A stretch of 64,000 nt of DNA, taken from NCBI RefSeq assembly GCF_035989885.1, contig NZ_CP108518.1, positions 7,679,001 to 7,743,000 on the forward strand, written 5' to 3'. The translations under genes and the position numbers were made by a program. Positions 1-9,700 of this stretch are shown here, piece after piece (position 1 is the stretch's first letter; every line of letters begins with the position of its first letter). The notes below the pieces were generated by a model, which did not search any database, was not told the origin of the DNA, and saw only the letters and a list, made by a program, of their open reading frames with translations. The stretch comes from Streptomyces sp. NBC_01232 (GTDB taxonomy: Bacteria; Actinomycetota; Actinomycetes; Streptomycetales; Streptomycetaceae).

Positions 1-2913
1 GGCCAGGCGTGCGCTGTCGTAGTGCCAGCGGTGGTCGAGGTCCTGGGGTACCGCCCCGGTCGTACGGAAGTCCGCGCGGGTGCCGAGGAGTTCCATGAGG
101 TCCTGGGCCAGGTCGTGCCAGGACACGTGGCCGCTGCACGCGTTGGCGACTCCGTGCACGGGCCGGTCCAGGCATTCGGCCACCGCACGGGCCAGGGCGG
201 CCGCGTGCACCCAGGCGGCGCCGTACCAGTCGTGTCCACCGGTACCGGGACGCGGCAGTTCGATCGCCAGGCCCTGGCGGGCTGACTGGTAGAGGGTGCC
301 GATGGCGCCCCAGCGCATCTGCTCGCGCAGCCGGTCGTGCGCGCCCCAGACGATCGGTGACCGCACGGCGCTCGCGCCCCCGCGTCCCTCGGTCCCCGCG
401 GCGCGCAGCACCATGGCCTCGCAGTCGAGCTTCGCCCTCCCGTACGGGCTCACGGGCTCGTGGGGCGCCGACTCCTCGGCGACCCGCTCCGTCGCGGGGT
501 GACCGTAGGCGTCGACGCTGCTGACGAAGACGAACGGGCCGCGCCGCCAGGCGTCGACCATCGCCTCCGTCGCCGCCCGGTCCACGTCGTGCCGGGTGAA
601 GGTGCAGGCGGCGTGGACGACCGCGTCCGCCTGCGCGACGGCCTCCCGCAGCCCGGCCAGGTCGGACAGGTCGCCCTCGATGACGTCGACGCCCTCGGTG
701 GCGATCAGATGGGCGGACTCGGGCCGCGCCAGCGCCAGTACGGGGCGTCCCTGCGCGGCGAGTTCACGTACGACGAACGCGCCCACGCCGCCCGTCGCGC
801 CGGTGACAAGCACCGTGCCCGGGCGGACGTGCCGGGAGCGGGGGGCCGGCCTGCTCGCGGTCTTCGCAGCGCTCTGCCGTGCCGCCCGCTCGTCGAGGAG
901 CGCGGCCAGCGCCCGGGGCGTACGGGCCTGCAGCACGTCGAGACCCGTGAGCGGCAGTCCGAGGTCCGTACGCAGCCGTTCGGCGAGCTGCACCGCCTTC
1001 AGAGAGTGGCCGCCGAGGGCGAAGAAGTCGTCGTCCGGCGACGGTGCGACGCCGAGCACCGCCGCGAAGGTCTCCCTGACCGCTTCGGCCCGGGGGCCGG
1101 ACGGAGCGCCGGGCGCGGACGGCCCCGGCAGCCCGGGCAGCCGGGCGTGGTCGAGCGGCCCGGCGGCCGAGCGCGGCAGCGCGTCGAGCACCGTGACCGT
1201 GGCGGGTACGGCCTCGGGCGCGAGCGACCGGCGCAGCAGGCCCAGCAGCTCGTGACCGGAGGGGCCGACGCTGTCGCGCAGGACGGCGTAGGCCACGGGC
1301 GGTCCCTGCTCGGGCCGGACCACCGCGGCGTCGGCGACGCTCGGGTGGGCGCGCAGCGCCAGCGCGGCGGGGTGGCCCTCGCCTTCCGGGTCAGCGCGTT
1401 CCGCAGCAGCGTCCTGCGGGTTGTCGCCGTCCGGATCGCCGCCTTCCTGATCGGCGGCGTCAAGGGGGCCGGAGCCGTCGATAGGGCCGGGGAGCGGCAG
1501 CTTGCTCAGGGCGAGTTCCGGGTCGGCCACGACCGCGTGCAGCAGCGCCGCGTAGTCCCGTACGGCCGCCTCCGCCACGGTGTCGTCCAGCGCGTTCGCG
1601 TCGTACTGGACGAGCGCCAGCGGCTGCGCGGCGTCGGCGTCGCCGCCCGGCACCAGACCGTAGGACAGGGTGAACTTCGCGCCGTCGGAGGGGACGTCGA
1701 CGTACTCGGCCGACGTACCCGGCAGCCGCAGCACCGTCGGTTCGCCGAGTACGTCGGCGGTGACGCGGACCAGGGCGGTCCCGTCGGCGCCGCGGGCACC
1801 GGCGCCGAGGCGTTCGAGGACCAGGTCGAAGGGGATGTGCCGGTGGCCCTGGGCTTCGAGGAGCGCGTCCCTCACCCGTCGCAGCAGTTCGGCGAAGGAC
1901 GGGCCGCCGGAGAGGTCCACCCGCACGGGCAGCGTGTTGACGCACAGGCCGACCAGGTCACGCATGGCGGTTCCGCTGCGATGGGTGCCCGCCACGCCGA
2001 TGACCAGGTCCTCGTCGCCGGTGAGGCGGTGCAGTGCGGCGAAGGCCGCCGCGAGCGACACCGCGAAGAGCGTGGCCTGTCGCTGCGCACCCAGCGCCCG
2101 CAGGGCGTCGGGCACGGTCGGCGCCAGAGGCACGCTGCGCACGGCCCCGGGACGCACGGCCGTCCGCGGTGCTGCCGCCGCCGGCCGGGGCAGGCGCGGC
2201 GGGGCGGCGTCGGCCAGCAGGTCGCTGCAGCGCTTCAGTTCCGCCTCGAGGCCGGGCAGGCCGTCGTGCTCGCGCCGCGCGTGGTCGGCGTACTGCGGTG
2301 GAGCGGACAGCATGTGCCGGCCCGTTCCGTCGGTGGCCGCCGCGTAGAGAACGGCGAGTTCGGCCGCCACGGTCTCCAGCGAGGCGCCGTCGACAGCAAT
2401 GTGATGGAACGTCAGCAACAGGGTGTGATCCTGCGGACCGTGCCGCAGGACGAGTGCCCGGACGGCGTCGCCGGCCGCGAGGTCGAACGGCCGGGCCGTC
2501 TCGCGCCGCAGCAGCTCCGGGGCCTGCGCCTCGTCGGTGTCGACGACGTGTACGGGGACCGTCCGCGGCGTCGGGAGCACCTCCTGGCGGGGCTCGCCCT
2601 CGTGCTCCGTGTAGCGGGTACGGAGGATGGCGTGCCGGGCCACCAGCCGGGTGAGGGCGGAGGCGAACGCGGCAGCATCGAACGGACCGCGCACACGGGT
2701 GGCGAACGGCACGTGGTAGGAGTCGCCCGCGCCGCCGAGCCGTTCCATCAGCCACATGCGGCGCTGAGCGCGGGAGAGGGGGACGCCGGCGGCCGGCGCG
2801 GCAGCGGTACCGGCCGTCGTGCGTCGGGCGGTGCCGGCGCGGGCCCGGCGCAGCAGCTCCTGCTGGAGCGCTTGCTTGCGGTCGCGCGCCGCGGAGTCGG
2901 TGTCAGTGGACAT
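1..2913 (-). CDS. NRPS terminal protein, C-PCP-extended SDR (3' end outside window)
   Basis: About 971 codons are visible and no stop is reached, so the C-terminus lies beyond the left edge. The N-terminal half is a condensation domain with active-site motif HHIAVDG (His170-His171). It is followed directly by a carrier domain with DDDFFALGGHSLKA (phosphopantetheine Ser near 637); no adenylation domain lies between them. The C-terminal part starts VLVTGATGGVGAF (near 700) and has SPYGRAKLD (YxxxK, near 823), the marks of an extended SDR / epimerase-type NAD(P) domain. ATG at 2913 overlaps the upstream TGA by 11 bases, so the genes are co-translated. Likely role: it condenses a substrate loaded in trans and reductively releases or modifies the chain. 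The SDR does not read like a classical NRPS thioester reductase, and its function is inferred only. Confidence 0.85.
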   Translation of the reverse strand, partial: MSTDTDSAARDRKQALQQELLRRARAGTARRTTAGTAAAPAAGVPLSRAQRRMWLMERLGGAGDSYHVPFATRVRGPFDAAAFASALTRLVARHAILRTRYTEHEGEPRQEVLPTPRTVPVHVVDTDEAQAPELLRRETARPFDLAAGDAVRALVLRHGPQDHTLLLTFHHIAVDGASLETVAAELAVLYAAATDGTGRHMLSAPPQYADHARREHDGLPGLEAELKRCSDLLADAAPPRLPRPAAAAPRTAVRPGAVRSVPLAPTVPDALRALGAQRQATLFAVSLAAAFAALHRLTGDEDLVIGVAGTHRSGTAMRDLVGLCVNTLPVRVDLSGGPSFAELLRRVRDALLEAQGHRHIPFDLVLERLGAGARGADGTALVRVTADVLGEPTVLRLPGTSAEYVDVPSDGAKFTLSYGLVPGGDADAAQPLALVQYDANALDDTVAEAAVRDYAALLHAVVADPELALSKLPLPGPIDGSGPLDAADQEGGDPDGDNPQDAAAERADPEGEGHPAALALRAHPSVADAAVVRPEQGPPVAYAVLRDSVGPSGHELLGLLRRSLAPEAVPATVTVLDALPRSAAGPLDHARLPGLPGPSAPGAPSGPRAEAVRETFAAVLGVAPSPDDDFFALGGHSLKAVQLAERLRTDLGLPLTGLDVLQARTPRALAALLDERAARQSAAKTASRPAPRSRHVRPGTVLVTGATGGVGAFVVRELAAQGRPVLALARPESAHLIATEGVDVIEGDLSDLAGLREAVAQADAVVHAACTFTRHDVDRAATEAMVDAWRRGPFVFVSSVDAYGHPATERVAEESAPHEPVSPYGRAKLDCEAMVLRAAGTEGRGGASAVRSPIVWGAHDRLREQMRWGAIGTLYQSARQGLAIELPRPGTGGHDWYGAAWVHAAALARAVAECLDRPVHGVANACSGHVSWHDLAQDLMELLGTRADFRTTGAVPQDLDHRWHYDSARLA

Positions 2914-4699
2914 CGCTGTGCTCCGGGGTCTCGGGGTGGAGGTCCGTGTGGGCGGCCAGGAGGGCGCGTTCGACCAGCGCGGCCTGCGCGGCGACGGTCG
3001 GGGAGGAGAAGAAGTCGGCGAGGGAGATCTCCACGCCGAGTTCCTCGCGCAGGTCCTCGGTGACGGCGAGCGCGAGGAGGGAATGGCCGCCGACGAGCAG
3101 GAACTCGTCCTCGGCGCGGGTGACCTCGATGCCCAGCGCCTGGCTCCACACCGAGGCGACGGCTTCCTCCAGCGGTGTCATCCGGGCCGCCACCGGCTCA
3201 TCGGCGAGCCCGTTCCCGGCGGCGTGCGCGCGTCCGGTGAGCGCGCGCCGGTCGACCTTGCCGGCCGGGGTCAGGGGGAGCCGCTCCAGCACGGTGACCA
3301 CGTCGGGAACCAGGTGGGCCGGCAGGACAGCGGCGAGCCGCTCGCGCAGCGCCGCGCCGTGGGGCACCGGGCCGGGCGCGGCGACGACGAACGCGACGAG
3401 GCGTGCCTCGGGGGAACCGGCGCCGTCGACGGTGACGGCGGCGTCGTCCACCTCCGGCTGCTCGCGGAGGGCGTGTTCGACCTCGGCCGGTTCGATGCGG
3501 AAGCCGCGGACCTTCACCTGGTCGTCGTTGCGGCCGTGGAACTGGAGGATGCCGTCGGGCCGGACGGAGACGATGTCGCCCGTACGGTAGAGCCGCCCGT
3601 CGGCGGCGGGATGCTCGACGAACCGTTCGGCGGTGAGTGCGGGCAGGCCCGTGTACCCGTGGGCGAGCCTGCTGCCGCCGATCCACAGTTCGCCCCGGTC
3701 GCCGTCGGCCACCGGGTGACCGTCGGGGTCCAGGACGTGCGCCGTGGCCCCGGCGACGGGCCTGCCGATCGGTACGGGGCCCTCGCAGTCCCGCGCGGTG
3801 ACCCGGTGGGCGGTGGCGAATGTGGTCGTCTCGGTCGGCCCGTAGCCGTTGACGAGCTCCAGCCAGGGGAACGCGGTGAGCACCTCGCGCGCCTGCGCGG
3901 CGGCCATTGCCTCGCCGCCCACGACGACCGAACGCAGCTGGGCGAAGACACGGGAGCGGCGTGCGGCGAGCTGGTGGAAGAGGGCCGTGGTGAAGAACGC
4001 CACCGTCACGCCGTACCGCTCGACGTGCCGGGCCAGGTCCTCCAGGGAGGGCCGCTGCTCGGTGCAGACGACGACCGCGGCGCCGTTGGCGAGCGCGACC
4101 CAGACCTCGAACGTCGAGGCGTCGAAGGTCATGGACGAGTGGAACAGGACGCGGTCGCGGCCGGTGAGGGTGACGTAGTCCGGTCCGGTGACCAGCTCGG
4201 CGATGGCCCGGTGCGGCACGAGGACGCCCTTGGGGCGGCCGGTGGAACCGGAGGTGAACATGATGAACGCAGGGCTGTCCGGGTCGGACTCGTCGACCGG
4301 CCGGCCGGTCGTGAGCGGCTCCTCGGGCAGGGCGAGCACGGGACCGGGGAACGCGGCCGCGTCCAGCAGCTTCGCGTCGCCGACGGTGAGCTTCACCTCC
4401 GCGTCCGCGATCACCGCCTCGGTGCGCGGGCGGGGCTGGGCAGGATCGAGCGGCACGCACACGGCTCCCGCCAGCCACAGCCCGAGCTGCGCCACGATCG
4501 TGCGGGACGAACGCGTCGTCAGGAGCGCCACCCGGTCGCCGCGCGTCACTCGGTGTTCGCGCAGGTGTGCCGCGAGGGCGCGGCCGGCCTGGAGGAGACC
4601 GCCGTAGGTGAGGGTGGTGTCGCCGTCCACGACGGCGAGGGCGTCCGGGGTGAGCTCGGCGTGCCGCGCGACGAGCGCGGGCAGGGCGGTGGGCGTCAT
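2903..4699 (-). CDS. NRPS adenylation-carrier protein (A-PCP), Val-like pocket
   Basis: This 598-aa protein activates an amino acid as its adenylate and loads it on its own carrier domain. Core motifs run in order: FTSGSTGRPKG (A3), FDASTFEVW (A4), NGYGPTETT (A5), YRTGDI (A7), DQVKVRGFRIEP (A8) and AGKVDRRAL (A10). The C-terminal PCP carries VGGHSL (Ser near 540). Manual alignment to GrsA PheA gives pocket residues D-A-F-F-V-G-G-T-F-K, close to the Val code DAFWIGGTFK, so a branched aliphatic amino acid is the best guess. It has no condensation domain and must hand its substrate to a C domain in trans. ATG 4699 lies one base after the upstream TGA (TGACATG), and its own stop overlaps the next gene. 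Confidence 0.93.
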   Translation of the reverse strand: MTPTALPALVARHAELTPDALAVVDGDTTLTYGGLLQAGRALAAHLREHRVTRGDRVALLTTRSSRTIVAQLGLWLAGAVCVPLDPAQPRPRTEAVIADAEVKLTVGDAKLLDAAAFPGPVLALPEEPLTTGRPVDESDPDSPAFIMFTSGSTGRPKGVLVPHRAIAELVTGPDYVTLTGRDRVLFHSSMTFDASTFEVWVALANGAAVVVCTEQRPSLEDLARHVERYGVTVAFFTTALFHQLAARRSRVFAQLRSVVVGGEAMAAAQAREVLTAFPWLELVNGYGPTETTTFATAHRVTARDCEGPVPIGRPVAGATAHVLDPDGHPVADGDRGELWIGGSRLAHGYTGLPALTAERFVEHPAADGRLYRTGDIVSVRPDGILQFHGRNDDQVKVRGFRIEPAEVEHALREQPEVDDAAVTVDGAGSPEARLVAFVVAAPGPVPHGAALRERLAAVLPAHLVPDVVTVLERLPLTPAGKVDRRALTGRAHAAGNGLADEPVAARMTPLEEAVASVWSQALGIEVTRAEDEFLLVGGHSLLALAVTEDLREELGVEISLADFFSSPTVAAQAALVERALLAAHTDLHPETPEHSDVH

Positions 4700-4700
4700 G

Positions 4701-6725
4701 TCAGGCTCCTTCCGGGCGCGGGGTCCGGCGCTGGTCGAGGAGGGCGGCGAAGGCCCGCAGGTCGGTGCTGCGCAGCAGCTCGGGGGCGCGCAGGCGGACC
4801 CCGGTCTCGCGTTCGACCGTCGCCAGCAGGCGTGCGGCGACCACGGAGGTGCCGCCGGCGTCGGTGAAGTGGTCGCCGAGGCCGGTGCCGGGCCGGCCGA
4901 GGAGCTCGCGCACGGTCGTCAGCACGAGTCGCTCGCCGGCGGTTGCGGCGGCGAGGTCGTCGGCAACGTCGTCGGCGAGGCAGGCGGCGGCGTCGTCCGT
5001 GGCCGTGCCCCCGGACGGCGCGGCGGCCGGGGACTGTGACGGGTCCTGTACCTGGGCCGGGGCCTGGGCCCGGGCTGCCAGGGCGGGGCGATCCACCTTG
5101 CCGTTGGCGTCGAGCGGGAAGCCGTCGACCATGCGTACGGCGGTGGGGACGGCCTGCTCGGGGAGCCAGGCCCGGACCGCGGCGAGCAGATCTGCCGCAG
5201 CCGGTTCGGCGCCGTCGGCCGGCCGTACGTGCGCGACGAGGCGACCGTGGCCGGAGCTGTCGCGCAGCACGGTGACGACCGCGGTGCGGACCCGGGGGTC
5301 CTGCTCGAAGGCGGCTTCCACCTCGACCGGTTCGATCCGCACTCCGCTGATCTTCACCTGGTCGTCGAGGCGGCCGAGGAACTCCAGACTGCCGTCGGCG
5401 TTCATCCGTACCCGGTCGCCCGTGCGGTAGAGGCGGTCGACCGCAGGCAGCCCCAGGTCCTGTGGAGGCGCGGTGAACCGGCGTGCGGTGAGTTCCGGGT
5501 CGAGGTACCCGAGCGCCAGGCAGTGCCCGCCGACGCGCAGTTCACCCTCCTGCCCGACGGCCACGGGGCGGCCCTCGGCGTCCGTGACGACGAGGATGAC
5601 GCCCGGCAGCGCGGTGCCGATGGGCGGCGGGCTCTGGTCGCCGGCCTGCGCATCGGTGCCGCGCATGGTGTGGGTGGTGGTGACGACGGTGGCTTCCGCG
5701 GGACCGTAGGCGTTGTGGACGGTCGCGGTGACGTCGGCGGCCGGGCGGCGGCGCATGCGGTCGCCGCCGACGACGAGGTGACGCAGCTTCAGGTCCTGCG
5801 GCCACGGCCGGTCCAGGAGCGGTTCGACGGTGGGAGTCGCCGCCACGGCGTGCGTGAGGGCGCTGTCACGCCACCAGTCGGTGAGTACGTGCGAGTCCCA
5901 GCGGGTGTCGTCCGGGGCCGGCACGAGGGCGGCGCCCGAGGTGAGGCCCGCCCAGAGTTCCAGCAGATGTGGGTCGAACGCGACACCGATGAGCAGGGAC
6001 TGGCGGTCGCCCGGTGCGAGACCGGTCTCCGCCCGGTACCAGTCGAGGGCGACGGAGAGCGAGGACTCGGCCACGGCGACCGCCTTGGGGCGGCCGGTGG
6101 AACCGGAGGTGAGGACGGCGTACAGGGCGCCTTCGGGTGCGCGCCGGGTGCCGCGGACGGAGTCGGCGAAGGCCGCCACCGCGGTGGCGGGGGCGTTCAC
6201 CCCGTTGGTGGGCAGCGGCAGCACGCTGTGCTCCCCGCCGCGGTGGTCCGCGGGCAGGACGTCGGGGTCGCCGATGAGGCAGGCGACGTCGAGGTCCTCT
6301 GTGACGGCCTGGATGCGGCGTTCGCCGGGGCGGGGGCCGAGCGGCAGGTAGACGGCGCCGAGGCGGGCGAGCGCGACGGCGGTCACCACCAGGGCGGTGG
6401 ACCGGTCGAGGCAGACGCCGACCAGGTCACCGGGCCGGACGCGGTCGGCCAGATCGGCGGCGACCAGGGCGGCCGCCGCGTCGAGGTCCTGGTACGTCCA
6501 GATCTGAGCGCGGTCGATCACCGCCGGGGCCTGCGGGGTACGCCGGGCCCACTCCTCGAAGCGGCCGAGCACACGGGTCGGTTCGGCGCGGGGGCCCCGG
6601 GCGATGCTCGGCAGGCCACCGCTGACGAGGCCGGTGACGAGGCCGGTGACGAGGCCGGTGTCGAGCGGCGTCCCGGGGATGGCGGGGACGGCGGGGATGG
6701 TGGGCGCGGTCGGGGACTGGGTCAT
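4701..6725 (-). CDS. NRPS adenylation-carrier protein (A-PCP), substrate not predicted
   Basis: This 674-aa protein is a second stand-alone loading protein. Motifs: LTSGSTGRPKAV (A3), FDPHLLELW (A4), NAYGPAEATV (A5), YRTGDRV (A7), DQVKISGVRIEP (A8) and NGKVDRPAL (A10). A long Ala/Asp-rich linker precedes the PCP, which has GGTS (Ser near 627). The manually aligned pocket reads roughly D-P-L-A-V-G-A-V-V-K. It matches no code I know, so no substrate is assigned. The start at ATG 6725 forms an ATGA overlap with the stop of the upstream module; longer frames on this strand only read back into that gene. The N-terminus contains a TGLV repeat encoded by a 12-bp tandem repeat. Confidence 0.92.
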   Translation of the reverse strand: MTQSPTAPTIPAVPAIPGTPLDTGLVTGLVTGLVSGGLPSIARGPRAEPTRVLGRFEEWARRTPQAPAVIDRAQIWTYQDLDAAAALVAADLADRVRPGDLVGVCLDRSTALVVTAVALARLGAVYLPLGPRPGERRIQAVTEDLDVACLIGDPDVLPADHRGGEHSVLPLPTNGVNAPATAVAAFADSVRGTRRAPEGALYAVLTSGSTGRPKAVAVAESSLSVALDWYRAETGLAPGDRQSLLIGVAFDPHLLELWAGLTSGAALVPAPDDTRWDSHVLTDWWRDSALTHAVAATPTVEPLLDRPWPQDLKLRHLVVGGDRMRRRPAADVTATVHNAYGPAEATVVTTTHTMRGTDAQAGDQSPPPIGTALPGVILVVTDAEGRPVAVGQEGELRVGGHCLALGYLDPELTARRFTAPPQDLGLPAVDRLYRTGDRVRMNADGSLEFLGRLDDQVKISGVRIEPVEVEAAFEQDPRVRTAVVTVLRDSSGHGRLVAHVRPADGAEPAAADLLAAVRAWLPEQAVPTAVRMVDGFPLDANGKVDRPALAARAQAPAQVQDPSQSPAAAPSGGTATDDAAACLADDVADDLAAATAGERLVLTTVRELLGRPGTGLGDHFTDAGGTSVVAARLLATVERETGVRLRAPELLRSTDLRAFAALLDQRRTPRPEGA
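6625..6660 (-). repeat. 12-bp in-frame tandem repeat (3 copies)
   Basis: Three perfect copies of ACGAGGCCGGTG (plus-strand reading) lie inside the N-terminus of the A-PCP gene. They encode the repeat TGLVTGLVTGLV just before its adenylation domain. Being a multiple of three, copy changes would keep the frame. Confidence 0.8.
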
Positions 6726-9700
6726 CACGACTCCGTGGAAAGGGCGGTGGCGGCGAGGGCATCGGCCTGGTCGGCGAGGACGGGGTTGCGGAAGAGCACC
6801 CGCAGCGGCGGGCGGGTGCCCAGCCGGGGCTCCAGCCAGGCGGCCAGCTCGGCGGCCAGCAGGGAATGGCCCCCGCTGTGGAAGAAGTGGGAGCGGGCGT
6901 CGAAACGGCTGTGGCCGAGGACCTTGCACCAGCCCTCCGTGAGCAGGGCCGTCATCGGGTCGTCGGACACGGCGTCGGCCGCAGGCCCGGGCTCGGATCC
7001 GGAGCCGGTCCCCGGCTCGGTGCCGCGATCCGACGCCGTGGCGTCGCCGGCGTCGTCGGCGTCGAGCGCCGCCGCCCGGCGGGACAGCGCCGTACGGTCG
7101 GGCTTGCCGCCGGCAAGGGTCGGCATGACGTCCAGCCCTGCCCACCGGGCGGGCACGAGGGGGCCGGGCAGGCGCCTGCTCAGCTCGGCGTGCAGCGCCT
7201 TCTCGTCGAAGGCCGCGCCGTCGGCGCCGCCCTCGAGGAAGCCGACGAGCCTGGGCCCGCCGGGGCCCTCCCGGTCCAGTACGACGGCGCAGGACCGGCC
7301 GCCCAGCACCGCGGACGCCGCCGCCTCGATCTCCTCCAGTTCGATGCGGTGGCCGCGCAGTTTGATCTGGTTGTCGCGCCGTCCGAGGAAGTACAGCAGG
7401 CCGTCCAGCCCGCGGTAGCCGAGGTCGCCGGTCAGGTAGACGCGCTGCCCGCCGAGCGCGTCGACGGTGACGAACCGGGCGGCCGTCACCTCCGCGTTGC
7501 CCGCGTAGCCCTCGGCGAGACCGGGCCCTGCCACGGCGAGTTCACCGACCGCCCCGGACGGCAGCGGGCGGTGGTGGGAGTCCAGGACGTGGATCCGCTC
7601 GCCCGGGAGTTCGGTGCCCAGGGGGATCTCGGCGCCCGCCCTGCCCTCGGCGAGGGCGTCGCGGGAGACCTCGTGGACGGTCGAGCTGATGGCCGCCTCC
7701 GTGACGCCGTACACGTTGAGCACGGTGGCGTCGGTGTCGGCGAGGACGCCGCGCAACGCCTCCACGGGCAGGCGCTCACCGCCGAGGACCAAGAGCCTGG
7801 GCGCCCAGCTCTCCTCGCGCAGTGCGGGACGCAGGTCCTCGCGGGTGGCGAGGAAGTAGCTGGTGGGCAGGTTGGCGACGGTGACCCGGGCGGACACCAG
7901 CAGTTCGGTGAGCTCCGCGCCGGTGGGCACCTCGTACTCGGGCAGGACCAGGCACGCACCGGCGTGCAGGGCCGGCAGCACCTCCTCGAGCGCCACGTCG
8001 AAGGACGGCTGGGCGAACATCAGGACCCGGTCCGAGGTGGTGAGGCCGAACCGCTCTGCGGCCGACGTCAGATGGTGCACCAGCGCCGCGTGACCGACGG
8101 CCACCGGCTTCGGCGTCCCGGTGGAGCCGGAGGTGTGGATGACGTACGCGGTGCCGGGAAGTCCGGCGGTGCCGCGCGCGGGAGGCAGTACGGGGGCGTC
8201 GATCCGGGCGGTCGGCAGCGCGTCCGGCAGGGCCGGGGTGCCGTCACCGGTGAGGACCAGCGCCGGGTCGAGCCGCTCCAGCAGCAGGCCGAGCCGGGCC
8301 GGCGGATCGGACGGGGACAGCGGGCAGTAGACGGCGCCGGTCCGCAGGCACGCGAGCAGGGCGACGAGCGAGTCGGCCCCCCGCGGCAGGACCACGGCCA
8401 CGGGCCGGCCGGCCGTCACACCGGCGGTGCGCAGCCGCTCGGCGAGCGAGCCGACGCGGTCGTCGAGCTCGCCGTAGGTGAGGCGGCGGGCTCCGCACAG
8501 CAGGGCCGGCAGCGACGGGTGCTGCGCGGCCACGGGATCCAGCGGATCCCGGTCGGACGGGACGGGCACGGGCTCGGCGGCCGGTTCCACGGCGGTCGGA
8601 TCCAGGTCCGCCAGCGGGGTCTCGGGGCTGTCGAGATAGGCACGCAGCAGGTCCAGGAAACGGCCGGAGAGCAAGCGGGCGACGTCCTCGCCGAACAGGT
8701 CCATGTCGTAGTCCCAGACCAGGGTCATACCGGGCGAGCCGTGGCGCGGGGTGACGCCGCGCCGGTCGTCCGGGAGCAGGACCACGTCGAGGTCGAAGCG
8801 GGTGGTGCCGGTGTTGAAGCCCTCGAAGAGGGTGATGTCGAGGCCCGGTACGTCGATCTCGGGCAGCGGCGCGTCGTGGGCGCTGAACATCACGGAGAAG
8901 AGGGGGTTGTCGGCGCCGGAGGTGTGCATGCCGAGCGCCCGGGTGAGCTCCTGGACCGGCACGTCCTGGTGCGGCAGGGCCCGGATCAGGGTGTCGGTGA
9001 CCTCGTCCATGGTGTCCTGGGCGGGGACGGCGCCGTCCAGGGCGAGCGGCAGCGGGATGGTGTTGACGAACATGCCCACGGCGTCCTCGTAGCCGAGGGG
9101 GCGGTTGCCGACCGCGGTGCCGATGACCATCCGGGAGCGGCCGCTGTGCCGGCGCAGGAGTTCGGCGAACAGCCCGAGGAGCGTGGAGAAGGGGGTGAGA
9201 CCGCGTGAACGGGCGTGCGCGCGCAGGCGTTCGGCGAGATCGGCGCCGATGGTCTGACGCAGCTGCCCGCCGTGGTGCTTGCGGCGGGCACCGGGCCGGG
9301 TCAGGCCCGGCAGCGGCAGGTCGTGCTGCTGGCCCTGCAGTTCGGCCCGCCAGAAGTCGAGGGATTCGGATGCGTACGCGGCCTCGGTCCGCTCCAGGAC
9401 GTGGTCCGCGTACGACGAGGCGGGCGGGAGCGTGAGGGTCTCGCCCAGGACGTGGGCGCGGTAGACGCGGAAGACGTCGTCGAGCAGGATCGCGAAGGAG
9501 TGCCCGTCGTGGATCAGGTGGTGCTCGACGTGGATCAGACGGTGGTGGCGTTCGGCCAGCCGTACGAGAGTCCAGCGGATCAGCGGTGCCTCGAACGTGT
9601 CGAGCGGCGTCTCGGCCTCGGTGCGCAGGAGACGGGCGAAAGCCGCCTCGGGGTCCTCCTCCGTGGCGAGGTCGACGGTGTGCAGCCGCGGCGCGCACCG

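Noticed and set aside
460..3063. Very long open frame on the plus strand opposite the NRPS genes
   Set aside because: It lies antisense to clear C and PCP domains and has an Arg/Gly/Pro/Ala-biased composition with no motif; high GC keeps antisense frames open.
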